64,000 nt of DNA from Humulus lupulus (lineage: Eukaryota; Streptophyta; Magnoliopsida; Rosales; Cannabaceae). The notes beneath the pieces were generated by a model. It ran no database searches, was not told the DNA's origin, and saw only the letters and a program-made list of their open reading frames with translations. The stretch's first letter is position 1, and every line of letters starts with the position of its first letter. The stretch lies in contig NC_084797.1 in assembly GCF_963169125.1 (NCBI RefSeq), positions 98,357,868 through 98,421,867 of the forward strand. Direction: 5' to 3'. Both the position numbers and the translations under genes were made by a program. This document shows positions 1 to 10,215 of the stretch, piece after piece.

Positions 1-1
1 T

Positions 2-1466
2 TAAACATAATGGAACATGGAAATTAGTAGAGTTACCACCAGACAAGAAGGTAATAGGGTGCCAATGGGTGTTCACCGTCAAATTCAATGCAAATGGATC
101 TATTAAGAGGTACAAAGCTCGGTTAGTTGCCAAGGGGTTTACGCAAACCTATGGAATTGACTACACGAAAACATTCGCTCCAGTTGCCAAACTCAACACT
201 ATCAGAGTTCTACTCTCACTAGCGGTTAACATGGATTGGGAATTACATCAACTTGATGTAAAGAATGCGTTCTTGAATGGGGAACTTGAAGAAGAAGTGT
301 ATATGAGTCAGCCTCCGGGATTTGAAGAATCTCTCAAGACAACTACAGTTTGCAAACTGAAGAAATCTCTCTACGGCTTGAAACAATCTCCCCGAGCATT
401 GTTCAATCGTCTCCTGAAAGTTGTCAAAGGGCTTGGATACATACAAGGCGAGACTGATCACACTCTCTTTGTCAAACACTTAGGAAGTGGAAAAATTGCG
501 GTACAAATCGTATATGTTGATGACATAATTATCACTGGTAATCACATTGAGGAGATAAACTCAATCAAAGAAATGTTGGCAAAGGAGTTTGAAGTCAAAG
601 ATCTTGGTGCTCTCAAATATTTTCTGGGTATGGAATTTGCTAGAAGTAAAAAAGGTATTTCCGTGTCCCAGAGAAAATACACTCTAGATCTTCTAAAGGA
701 GATAGGAATGCTTGGAAGCAGACTCAGCAAAACTCCAATTGAGCTCGGAGACAAAAGGAAAATGTTTGAAGGAAGTCCAGTTGACAAGGGGAAGTACCAA
801 CAGCTGGTAGGAAAACTCATCTACCTCTCACATACTAGACCCGACATTGCTTTTGCAGTGAGTCTAGTCAGTCAATACATGCATGATCCATGACAGGGAC
901 ATCTCAATGCAGTGTATCAAATTATGAGATATCTCAAGAAAACTCCAGGAAAGGGTCTTTTTTTCAGGAAGACAACTGAGAGGAAGGTTGAAGTGTTCAC
1001 AGATGCAGACTGGGCTGGTTCAATTGATGATAGAAAGTCTACATCTGGATATTGCACAATGGTATGGGGGAGTGTAACCACATGGTGAAGTAAAAAGCAA
1101 ACTGTGGTTGCAAGAAGCAGAACAGAAGTAGAGTATAGAGCCATGGCTCATGGAGTGTGTGAAGCTATATGGATCAAACGTCTACTAGAAGAATTGAAGA
1201 TTAAATATGAAGCCCCTATTCAGCTCTACTATGACAACCAATCTACTATCAGCATTGCACATAACCCTATACATCATGAAAGAACCAAACACGTGGAAGT
1301 TGACCGTCACTTCATCAAAGAAAAAATTGACAGAGGAGTTATAAGCATTAGATATGTGCATACTAATCAACAACTTGCTGATATTCTCACAAAGGGACTA
1401 TCTGAACAAACATTTGATTTTCTTGTAAACAAGCTTGGACTCATCAATATCTATAGTCTAGCTTGA
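2..1466 (+). pseudogene. E1 reverse transcriptase and RNase H (broken)
   Basis: This is the C-terminal part of a Copia polyprotein. The RT begins at the window edge and holds the motif KARLVAKGFTQ, the Copia signature LDVKNAFLNGEL, LYGLKQSP, and the catalytic YVDD near 510-525. RNase H follows with DADWAGS and YDNQST, and the region ends with the usual ADILTKGL about 25 codons before the stop at 1464-1466. One reading frame is kept throughout. Two TGA stops interrupt it: 891-893, where relatives usually have Arg, and 1086-1088, where relatives usually have Trp. Both are explained by single C-to-T or G-to-A transitions, as expected for methylated, silenced copies. The product would work in cytoplasmic virus-like particles. 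The copy is not functional as it stands. Confidence 0.9.
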
Positions 1467-1473
1467 GGGGGAG

Positions 1474-1675
1474 TGTTGACAGTTAGAAAATAATAGGGTA
1501 TTAATGTTTGATCTTTGAGATTCTTAGGAATAGGAATCGGTTCCTATTTCTGTGTTTAGTGTAATTATGTGTGTATTCCCTATATATATCTCTAGTCCTA
1601 GGTTGTACAAAAATATATTCAGAGAATAGAAATATAGCAAGAAAGGATTTTTCCTCACAATTTCATCAACTGTCA
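1474..1675 (+). repeat. E1 3' LTR, about 200 bp
   Basis: The LTR follows the purine-rich stretch GAGGGGGAG and starts TGTTGACAGTT. It ends AACTGTCA at 1668-1675. TGACAGTT (1477-1484) and AACTGTCA are perfect 8-bp inverted repeats, so the left edge could also be read as 1477. A TATA-like run lies near 1580-1590. Only one LTR is visible, so the ends rest on the terminal repeat and PPT. Confidence 0.75.
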
Positions 1676-3980
1676 CTTGACTGATGTGGCTCTGTAGTGT
1701 CCAGCTTTGAAGCCTTTTGGAATTTTAACCAACTTTCAACAAATCTACCTTTGGTTATAAGTCCATAGGCTTGAATAGATCCATGACTGATTTCCACTTA
1801 GGCCCTAAGGGCAAATTCAACAATCATCAATGTTGAGCAAATTTAGACAATGTCTAAATTTACTCACAGTCACCACTTTGGTGAACATATCAGCAGGGTT
1901 GTCTTTGGTGTTGATTTTCTTCATTTGAACTTCTTTTCCGACAATATCTCTGATAAAATGAAGCTTGATGTCAATATTCTTAGATCTTTCATGAAACATA
2001 GGGTTTTTAACCAAATGTAAGGCACTTTGGTTGTCAAAATATACTGTAATGCTGTCTGAATTTAACCCCAGTTCTTTAGTCAGACCTTTTAGCCACATTG
2101 CCTCCTTAATGGCTTCTGTAGCAGCCATGTACTCAGCTTCTGTTGAGGACAAAGCTACCACTTTTTGAAGTGTGGCTTTCCAGCTAATGCAGCCACCTAA
2201 AACAGTGAATACATATCCAGTAGTCGATCATCTAGTGTCCAAACACCCTGCATAGTTTGAATCAACATACCCTGCAACTTCTTCTACCTGAACTTTCTCT
2301 GAGCTGTATATCAAGCCAGTTTCAAGTGTACCTTTGACATATCTGAGCACCCATTTTAAGGCTTCCCAATGCTGTCCACCTGGATCAGATATATACCTGC
2401 TCACAATGCTCATTGCATGAGCTAAATCAGGTCTAGTGCAAACCATTGCATACATTAGACTTCCCACACAGCTGGCATAGGGTACATTGTCCATGCTTGT
2501 CCTTTATTCTTCTGTGATGGGAGAGTCTTTCTTGGATAGTTTGAAATGAGGTGCTAAAGGAGTTGAGACTGGTTTGGCATCTTTCATTTTGAACTTGTCT
2601 AGGACCTTGCTGAGATAACTTTTCTGAGACAGTGTTATCCTTCCTAGTCTCTCTCTTTTAATTTCTATTCCCAGTATCTTCGTGGCTTGACCAAGATCTT
2701 TCATTTCAAATTCCCTTTTCAACTGATCCTTCAGACCTTCAATGTCTGATCTACTCTTACCAACCAGTAAGATGTCATCAACATAAAGAAGCAAATACAG
2801 GTTCCCATTTGAGTACACACATGGGTCATAGCTGCTCTTGGTGTATCCAATCCTAGACATGAACTCATCAATCCTCATATTCCACTGTCTAGGAGCTTGC
2901 TTCAATCCATACAAAGATTTCTTTAGGAGACATACCTCATTTGGATCCTTGATCTCAAAGCCTTCAGGTTGTCTCATATATATTTCTTCTTCTAGTACCC
3001 CATGTAGGAAAGCAGTCCTAACATCCATTTGTTCAATTTCCAGGTCTTCATGAGCAGCTTTTGCCATTATAGCTCTAATTGAGGCTTGTTTGACAACTGG
3101 TGAGAAGATGTCATTGTAATCTATACCCTCTTTCTGTGTGAATCCTTTTGCAACCAATCTAGCCTTGTATCTAGTTGGTTCAATACTTGGAATCCCTTCT
3201 TTGTGTCTGAAAATCCATTTGCATCCTATTATTCTTTGTCCAGGAGGAAGTTTTACCATAATCCATGTTCTGTTCTTTCTTAGTGAATCCATTTCATCAT
3301 CAATGGCTCTAAGCCATTTCTTTCCATCTTTGCTGTTTACAGCTTCTTGGTAAGTTGCAGGCTCAGAATTGTCAATATCTGTGGCTGCAGCTAAGGCAAA
3401 TGCAGTGTAGTCAGCTAGGTCAGCATAGCCAAATCTCTCAGGTGGGTGAATCTCCCTTCTCTCTCTGTCTCTGGCCAATTGGTAGTTTCTGAGTCCACCT
3501 TGAGATGCCTCTTCTCTATGTCTGGATCTGTGGTCTGATGTGCTAGCTTCTGTTTCATCTGGTGAGTTCTTCTCCACCTCAAGTTGCATACTCTCTAGAT
3601 TGTTTTTCTGTGTAATGCCTATAGTTGAGTTGACTTTCATAGGCATTTCTTCTTCATTGAAGATCACATCTCTGCTGATTATGCATCTTTTGTATCCGGG
3701 TTCTAAACACCATAGTTTGTATCCCTTTACACCATTAGGGTAACCAAGGAAGATACATTTGAGAGCCCTTGGTTGCAATTTGTCTTGTCTGATGTGTGCA
3801 TAGGCACTGCACCCAAAAACTTTCAGGTGATCACAGTTAGGTGGTGTTCCAGTCCACCTTTCTTGAGGTGTCAGGAATCCAATGGCTGCAGATGGACACC
3901 TGTTAATTAAATAATAGGCTGTAGTAACAACTTCACCCCAAAATGATTTCTCAAGACCAGATCCATTCATCACACATCAT
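1676..3980 (-). mobile_element. E2: Ty1/Copia, truncated at both ends
   Basis: On the minus strand this reads integrase C-terminus, RT, RNase H, a 3' non-coding stretch, then about 66 bp of 3' LTR (1741 down to 1676, starting TGTTGAAAG after a purine-rich AAAGGTAGA). E1 cuts the LTR. The 5' half (LTR, gag, protease, integrase core) is missing at the 3975-4013 junction with E3. Confidence 0.85.
1817..3975 (-). pseudogene. E2 integrase C-terminus, RT and RNase H
   Basis: Reading from 3975 down: the integrase C-terminal part (FWGEVV, YLINRCPS, VFGCSAYAHI), an acidic linker, then RT with KARLVAKGFTQ, MDVRTAFLHG, LYGLKQAPRQW and the catalytic YVDD (LLLYVDDILL, about 2770-2800). RNase H has STEAEYMA and DNQSALHL and ends with DNPADMFTK. 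The whole stretch lies in one frame. Only two in-frame stops were found: TAA just below 2504, and TGA just below 2228 in the RNase H segment before STTGY. It is therefore better preserved than its neighbour E3. The catalytic integrase D,D and the zinc finger are absent because the element is cut there. Confidence 0.88.
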
Positions 3981-4013
3981 GTAATACTACACAACATTAT
4001 GCTACACAACATT
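3975..4013. other. E3/E2 junction with duplicated 12-bp filler
   Basis: Minus-strand E3 stops in its RNase H (after the HERT motif) and minus-strand E2 starts in its integrase. Between them lies a short AT-rich filler with CTACACAACATT twice (3987-3998 and 4002-4013). No LTR edge or TSD is present, which points to illegitimate end joining after a deletion. Confidence 0.7.
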
Positions 4014-5465
4014 TGTCCTTTCGTGGTAGACTTGGTTCTTGGACAAGTGAATTATACTTTGATTGTCATAGTGAACTGTAATTACCTATTCTTGAAGTTT
4101 TAGCTCCCGAGCAATTCCTTCTAACCACATAGCTTCCTTTACTGCCTCTGTTAAAGCAATGTACTCTGCCTCTGTTGTAGATAGACCAACCACCTTTTGC
4201 GAACTTGCTTTCCAACTAATCACAGTACCAAAAATTGTAAAAACATCGCCTGTGAGAGACTTACTGGTGTCTAAACACCTTGCATAATCAGAGTTCACAA
4301 AACCTTCTATAGCAACTGTCCTTTTTCTCTCTATGGCTCCACCATAGACAAGAACTCTACCAAGAGAACCCCTTATATATCTTAGGATCCATTTTAGTGC
4401 CTGCCAATGAGCTTTTCCCAGATTAGCCATGAATATGCTAATCAAGCTTACTGCATATGCTATGTCCGGTTGGGTACAGACCATAACATACATTAGAGAA
4501 CCTACAACATCTGCATAAGGAATGCATCCATATACATGTTCTCTTCATGTGTCTTAGGTATATGATGCAAACTTATTTTGAACTGTTGAGACAAAGGTGT
4601 CACAACTGGTTTCGAGTTAGACATACCAAATCTGTTCATAATTTTCTTGAGATAAGCTTCTTGAGACAGATGCAACAATCTTCTTTTCCTGTCTCTAACG
4701 ATTTCTATCCCCAATATTTTTCTTGCAGCACCTAAGTCTTTCATTTCAAATTCTCTACTAAGCTCACCCTTCACTTTAGTTAGTTCATTCTTACTATTGC
4801 TAGCTAACAAGATATCATCAACATACAACAACACTATAACAAAAATATTGTCAGGAAAAAAATTTGTAATAGACACAATTATCAAATTTGCTCGCGTGAA
4901 ACTTTATTCGGATCATAAACTCATCAAACCTTCTATTCCACTGTCTAGGGGACTGCTTTAATCCATAGAGAGACTTATTAAGTTTACACACATGATCTTC
5001 CTTCCCTTTAACTTTAAAACCCTCAGGCTGTGCCATTAAAATAGTTTCATCTAACTCTCCATACAAGAATGCAGTCTTAACGTCCATTTGTTCCAACTCA
5101 AGATCAAACTCGGATACCATAGACAAAAGAATTTTGATTGATCTGTGTTTAACAAGTGGAGATAACACATCATTGAAATCAATGCCTTCCTTATGAGTGA
5201 AACCCCGAGTCACAAGCCGTGGTTTAAATCTGGCAGGTTCTACACCATGGATACCTTCCTTTCTTTTAAAAATCCATTTGTAACTTACCACTCTTGAACT
5301 AGGTTTCTTGATCAAGTCCCATGTATGGTTGTCATGCAAATATTTAATTTCTTCATTCATGGCTTGTAACCATTCTTTCCTCTCCTTGCTAACAATAGCA
5401 ACTTTAAAACTTCTTGGTTCTTCTTCTAGGACTTCACTTGCAGCTACTAATGAAAAAGAAATCAA
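4014..5465 (-). pseudogene. E3 reverse transcriptase and RNase H (broken)
   Basis: The RT starts near 5465 with the linker motif EEIKYLHDNHTWDL. It continues with MDVKTAFLYGEL, LYGLKQSPRQW and the active site LLYVDDILLASN (about 4805-4840). A frameshift lies near 4870 and another near 4500. RNase H includes STTEAEYIALTEA. An in-frame TAG falls at 4085-4087, after which the same frame still reads the RNase H motif HYDNQS and HERT down to about 4014. So the coding remnant runs past the visible stop and is then cut by the E2 junction. Confidence 0.85.
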
Positions 5466-5516
5466 ATCCGCATATCCATACCTTTATGGAGGCTTAATCT
5501 GTCTCTTAGTTCTATC

Positions 5517-7058
5517 TCAGACCAGCATGTAGCTGTCATCTCCTTGTTCCTCATTAGCTTTTTCTTCTTCCAATAGCCAACTACCAGTTTGACCTTCTTT
5601 AGAATTCTCAATTTTCTCCACCTCAAGACTAACTTTCTCTGACTTAGCATCATTCTCTTTATCAGACTTTGTAGCATTTTCTTCTGCCTTAGTCTTGTAA
5701 GCCATTTCTGCCTCATTGAAAATAACATCTCGACTTATGATGCATTTTCTATAGCCATGTTCTAAACACCTTAGCCTATAAGCCTTTACACCTTCTGGAT
5801 ATCCTAGATGCATGCATTTTTAGAGCTCTTGGTTCCAATTTGTCTTGCCTAATGTGAGCATAAACAATGCAGCCAAAAACTTTTAGCCTTTCCAAATTTG
5901 GAGGGTGACCGGTCCAAATTTTCTCAGAAGTCTTCATATCAAGAGCTGTAGAAGGACACCTATTAATCAAGAACAATGTTGTAGAAACTGCCTCTGACCA
6001 AAAAATCTTACGTAATCCAACACTTAGTAGCTTACATCTCACCCTTTCCAAAATAGTTCTATTGAACCTCTTAGCTAGACCATTTTACTGAGGGGTACGT
6101 GCAACTGTTTTATGCCTAGCTATACCACATTTGATGCAGAAATCATTAAACTAATATGAACAAAACTCAAGGCCATTGTCTGTTCGAAATCTTTTCACTT
6201 TCCTTTCGGTCTGGTTTTCAATAAGAGTTTGCAATTTTTGAAGTTTTCAAATGACTCATCTTTGGTTTTCTGAATAAACACCCACAACTTTCTTGAAAAA
6301 TCATCTACAATGGACATGAAATATCTTGCTCCAGAGTGAGAAGGAGTTCTTGAAGGTCCCCAGAGATCAGCATGTACATAGTCTAATGTTCCCTTAGTTC
6401 TCTTCTGGCCAACATTGAATTTAACTCTACAGGACTTACCAAATATACAGTTCTCACAAAAACTGAGTTTTTCCAATTTATCTCCACACATTAACTCTTG
6501 TTTTTCCAATTCAATAAGACCCTTTTCACTAACATGGCCACGTCTCTTGTGCCATAACTCGGTCTTTGATACGAACCTTCTAGAAACAGTAGCTGCAGAC
6601 CCGATTACTATGTCACCTTCTAGAGAATACAAACCATTTTTTCTTATCCCTCTCATTACCACCATGGAACCTTTTATTACTTTCAACATACCATTTTCAC
6701 CTTTAAACACATATCCTTTCTTATCAAGTTCTCCAAGAGAAATTAAATTTATCTTAAGATCGGGTACATGTCTAAAATTTTCAAGAAGTCTTTCAACACC
6801 ATCATGAAATCTGAATCTCACTAATCCAATACCTGTAATCTTTCTGGGTTGATTATTTCCAAGAAGAACTGACCCATTTTCTTGTTCATGAAACTCCACA
6901 AACCATGATCTGTTTGGAGTCATATGGAAAGAACAACCCAAATCCATTATCCATGCACCATCTGGTTTCTTGTTCGAAACCATCAAAGCTTCTGATGACT
7001 CATAACCATCCTGTATAATTGCAGCATTCCCTGAATCATTGTTCCTCTCATTATTCAA
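5517..7058 (-). pseudogene. E3 protease and integrase (broken, altered active sites)
   Basis: The protease lies near 6960-6900. The aspartic active site, normally DSG in this family, reads DLG here (MDLGCSFHM). The GAG-pre-integrase zinc finger (WHKRRGHVS ... CENCIFGK) and the integrase core with HADLWGP follow. A frameshift in an A-run near 6240 moves the frame. The second catalytic Asp (RTDNG) is still readable at about 6165-6185. Stops interrupt around 6130 and 6090. The position of the third catalytic residue reads Lys (GLAKRFNRT) where Glu is expected. The C-terminal part continues at 6051-5776 and, after a 4-bp type shift near 5805, to 5517. At least two catalytic centres look dead. Confidence 0.82.
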
Positions 7059-7067
7059 GCTTCCTTT

Positions 7068-7829
7068 CTATCTATCTGGAAAAAATCGCCTCATGTGACC
7101 CTCTTTTCTACAATAGTAACATCTAATATTCGAAACGTGTCCTCCGCCATTTCCTCCAACATTTTTGTTTAGTGACTTTGATCTCTTTTTATCATGCTTG
7201 TTGTCCTTTCTAGACATTCTTCCCCTTACTGTCAAACCTTCACCAATTATTGAAGACTTTGGTTCCTTCCTCTCATTTAGTTCTTTAGAGTTTAAAGCAG
7301 CCTGCACTTCATCAAGAGACAAAGATTCTCTTCCAAACAACAAAGTTTCTTTGAAATGGGCGTGAGTTTTTGGTAAAGAACATAATAGTAACAAAACTTG
7401 ATCTTCATCATCAATAGTAACATCAATGTTTTCAAGATCAAGGACTAACTTGTTAAAAACATCTAATTTTTCTTCTATTGTCTTATCTTCTTTCATCTTA
7501 AAAGAATACAAAGCTTGTTTGAGATAGAAGCGATTTACAAGAGATTTTTTCATGTACAAGCTTTCAAGCTTTGTCCAAACTCCAGTTGCCGTTTTCTCCT
7601 TTGAAACTTGCCTGAGCACTTTTTCACCAAGACTCAGAATAATGGCACTGTGAGCCTTGTCAAGAATCATTTTCTTGTCCTTTTCCTCCATCTTCTTGTC
7701 AAGATTGAATTCATCCTTAAGTGCTTCATCAAGTCCCTGTTGAACTAGGAGTGTCCTCATCTTCAATCGCCATAGCCCAAAGTCATTTTTTCCTGTGAAT
7801 TTCTCCACTTCGTATTTGGCAGATGCCAT
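7068..7829 (-). pseudogene. E3 gag (Copia, UBN2-like)
   Basis: This is a near-complete capsid gene of 253 codons starting MASAKYEVEKFTG, with the W-rLKM motif typical of Copia gags of the UBN2 type (WRLKMRTLL). It has a middle region with SLYMKKSLVNRFYLKQ, a basic linker, and a C-terminal zinc knuckle. The knuckle reads C-x2-C-x4-H-x4-F, so the last zinc ligand, normally Cys, is Phe (about 7081-7125). A TAG at about 7068 separates gag from the protease frame, which continues in phase. It would form the particle shell and bind genomic RNA. Confidence 0.85.
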
Positions 7830-7863
7830 GATTCAATGAAGCTCCATGCTCATCGCACTAATT

Positions 7864-8299
7864 TGTTATAACTCAGTCTCAAAATCACCACAAAAACACA
7901 AGATAGACTAAGAATCAAGAACTACAATAACAGAACAATAACAAGCTAAATTGATAAAGCATAAAAATAAATGGACAAAGAGATTTACGTGGTTCAATCC
8001 AAGAGATAAAGAGTCTCTTGATCTACATCCACGGGCAACCACTTCTATTAGATGTCAACTTTCTTCCTTTACAGTACAACTCTCTTCCTCAATTTATAGA
8101 GTCTCTCAACTTTTTAAAAAAGAAAAATATGTAGAAAACTGGATAAAATAAAGCTATACAACTTCAGCTATTTATAGCACTAACAACCAAGAGTCAGAGG
8201 CTAACTAACATAACGGTTTTCCTAGAACAGAAAAGGTTGTTAAATAAACTGTTGACTGGACCAATATAACTAGCAATAATAATGGTCGTTATAGTTACA
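7864..8299 (-). repeat. E3 5' LTR, about 436 bp
   Basis: On the minus strand it would start TGTAACTATAAC at 8299 and end GAGTTATAACA at 7864, just 35 bp before the gag ATG. A TATAAATAG box on the minus strand (8168-8177) is well placed for a promoter. A degenerate primer-binding site (resembling the iMet type TGGTATCAGAGC at about 8 of 12 positions) follows at about 7848-7860. The 3' LTR is gone, so the edges are inferred from terminal similarity only. Confidence 0.55.
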
Positions 8300-8372
8300 G
8301 AAACTAGAAAGAAGCAAAGTACCAAAGAGAGTACGTGCGCAAATAATGACTGCATGTATGTACATTTCTTAC
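8300..8372 (-). other. Start of intron 1 of the broken type II membrane protein gene
   Basis: On the minus strand the exon ends ..CCATCG and the intron starts GTAAGAAATG (GT at 8372-8371), a strong plant donor. E3 begins at 8299, so it sits in this intron. No other gene is visible in the segment. Confidence 0.55.
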
Positions 8373-8507
8373 CGATGGAGGCAGATGAAGAGCTGTTTCA
8401 TTAGGCTTGGACGAAAATGGATTAGATTGATCTACTGGTAACCGTAATGGTACCGGTACTGGTGGTACATGCAGTTCGAGATGAGGACTAGTTTTGGTAT
8501 ATAAAAT
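8373..8507 (-). pseudogene. Exon 1, 3' part, of a host type II membrane protein gene
   Basis: This is the second half of a host exon split by Copia E4; the other half is 14378-14574. After removing E4 and one copy of its 5-bp target duplication, the two parts total 327 nt, exactly 109 codons with no stop. They end at the canonical donor at 8372. This half encodes a proline-rich luminal or stalk-like stretch (HVPPVPVPLRLPVD) with one N-glycosylation sequon (NET, residues 100-102). Later exons are not in the window. The family is not recognised; the topology resembles Golgi glycosyltransferases, but that is inference. Confidence 0.6.
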
Positions 8508-9247
8508 TGTTGGAATTTTTTGTTAAAAGTTAAAAATAAAAAAGTATATATGTGTGTGATATGGGAAAAGTCCCACATGGATTTGGAACACTCCTCCAAG
8601 AGTGTATATAAGATGCAAGTGCTATGCATTGGGGTATGCCCCAAGGGGTACCCAATTTTGTGCGAATGGGTGAGGACTCACACACTTGACCACCACACGC
8701 GCGCGCACTGCCGTCGCTATCCGTTCGACCGAGCCGAGCTAAGCTGGCGGGCGGGTGGTGTGGTGTCGTACTTTATTTTTTTGTTGAAAAAAATTATTTA
8801 ATAAAATAAATATTATTTATTTATTAATTAATTTTAAAACGATTTATTAAGAAGCAGTAAACGTGATCCGTTTTAACTCCATATGACCACGTGACAATTC
8901 CTCCCACGATTGAATAAACATTTTCTTACCGTTTTATTGAGATCGACTTCTCTAGATAAGTTAGATCAGAATAACGGGAGAATACATATTTTTTCAGAAA
9001 AACATTATCTTCAAATAAAATCTAATTTTCTCTGAGCTTTTGAGGGTGTACGAGAGCGAAGGCTTTCGGTGCAGAGAGGTATCGTATACAGTGGCTGTTT
9101 TATCCTGGGGACGGCGTGGTTGATAGACTGCCGTGCACACTTGGGGCAGAGTTGCAAAACGTCTTAAAGAGAGAGACATAGTCCGCGACTCAGCCATAAA
9201 CTTTATCGGTAATTCTTTTCAATTTTTATTTCAATTCAGAATTAACA
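8508..9247 (+). repeat. E4 5' LTR, 740 bp
   Basis: It starts TGTTGGAA and ends GAATTAACA, matching the 3' copy at both ends. TATA-like GTATATAAG lies near 8608-8616. The downstream arm of the 17-bp inverted repeat seen in the 3' LTR is absent here and replaced by a G/C-run segment (about 8630-8655). Confidence 0.88.
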
Positions 9248-9270
9248 ATTTTAAGACGTTCTGTTATGCT

Positions 9271-10215
9271 ATGGCTACTACCGATGCTTTTTCTGGCTTT
9301 GCCTCTACTAATATTAACAAGTCATGTTGTTTTGAGGGTTTGCACTTTAAGCATTGGAAACAAAAGGTGCTCTTTTATCTGACCATGAAGAAGGTTGCAT
9401 TTGTCCTCACTGCTCTGAAGCCGGTTGTCTCTGAACCTTTGACCGACGAGGACAAAGAGACTGAACGCGAGAAGCAACAGAAGGAATTGGACTCCTGGGT
9501 TGAAAACGACTTCCTCTGTAAGAATTTTATTCTTAATGGTTTATCTGATGATCTCTATGATTATTATAATTCAGACAAGTCAGCAAAGTAAATTTGGGAG
9601 GCGCTGCAAAAGAAATATGATACAAAAGAGGCGGGGACTAAAAAATACGCTGTCAGTCGCTACCTGAAGTATCAAATGGTGGACGATAAATCTGTGGAAG
9701 CCCAATCTCATGAAATTCAGAAAATCGCGCATGAGATTATCTCAGAAGGTATGACTCTTGATGAACAGTTTCAAGTTGCTATTTTAATTGAAAAATTACC
9801 TCCTTCCTGGAAGGATTTTTAAAATGTAGTCAGGTATAAGACTAAGGAATTTTCCTTTGAGAGTTTGATCACCCACCTTCGTATCGAGGAGGAAGCAAGG
9901 AAACAAGACCAGAAAGAAGAGGTGCTTGTTGTCTCTAACAGAAACCCCAAGAAGTCCACACCTGCGGTTCTGAAGCCTAATGGCAAAAAATTTAAGAATC
10001 AAAACCGCAACTCTAATTCAAATTCCAACCGCAACAACCAGAATACTCCTCGAAACAACAATCAGAGTCGGAACCATAACAAGAACCAACCTGGAAAGCA
10101 GCAACCTCCACCTAAACAGAATGACTCTGGGCAATTCCTTTGTTACAATGTAACAAGCTAGGTCATATGACATGCAAGTGTAGGAACAAGCCAAGCACTG
10201 CTCCACAGACTAACT
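9271..10215 (+). pseudogene. E4 gag (Copia)
   Basis: The first ATG after the LTR (9271) opens a capsid frame starting MATTDAFSGFAS, then FEGLHFKHWKQKVLFYL, typical of Copia gag. TAA at 9589-9591 and a stop near 9820 interrupt the same frame. The C-terminal part is a basic Asn/Arg-rich tract (about 9990-10110). It leads into a zinc knuckle whose first Cys pair is split by a one-base loss near 10146-10152. After the shift the frame reads CNKLGHMTCKCRNK. Capsid assembly and RNA packaging would be its role. Confidence 0.8.

Larger units (their letters stand above)
1..1675 (+). mobile_element. E1: 3' part of a Ty1/Copia retrotransposon
   Basis: The window opens inside the reverse transcriptase of a Copia element. 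What is visible runs RT, RNase H, polypurine tract (about 1464-1473) and one short LTR (1474-1675). The 5' LTR, gag, protease and integrase lie outside the window. E1 ends against the truncated 3' LTR of the opposite-strand element E2, which suggests that E1 landed in E2's LTR. Target-site duplication cannot be tested without the left end. Confidence 0.9.
4014..8299 (-). mobile_element. E3: Ty1/Copia with 5' LTR, 3' end deleted
   Basis: On the minus strand the order is 5' LTR (8299-7864), gag (7829-7068), protease, integrase (7058-5517), RT (5465-4502) and RNase H (4493-4014), the standard Copia order. The final RNase H residues and the 3' LTR are missing at the E2 junction. E3 lies in what looks like intron 1 of the host gene whose exon 1 ends at 8373. 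Confidence 0.88.
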
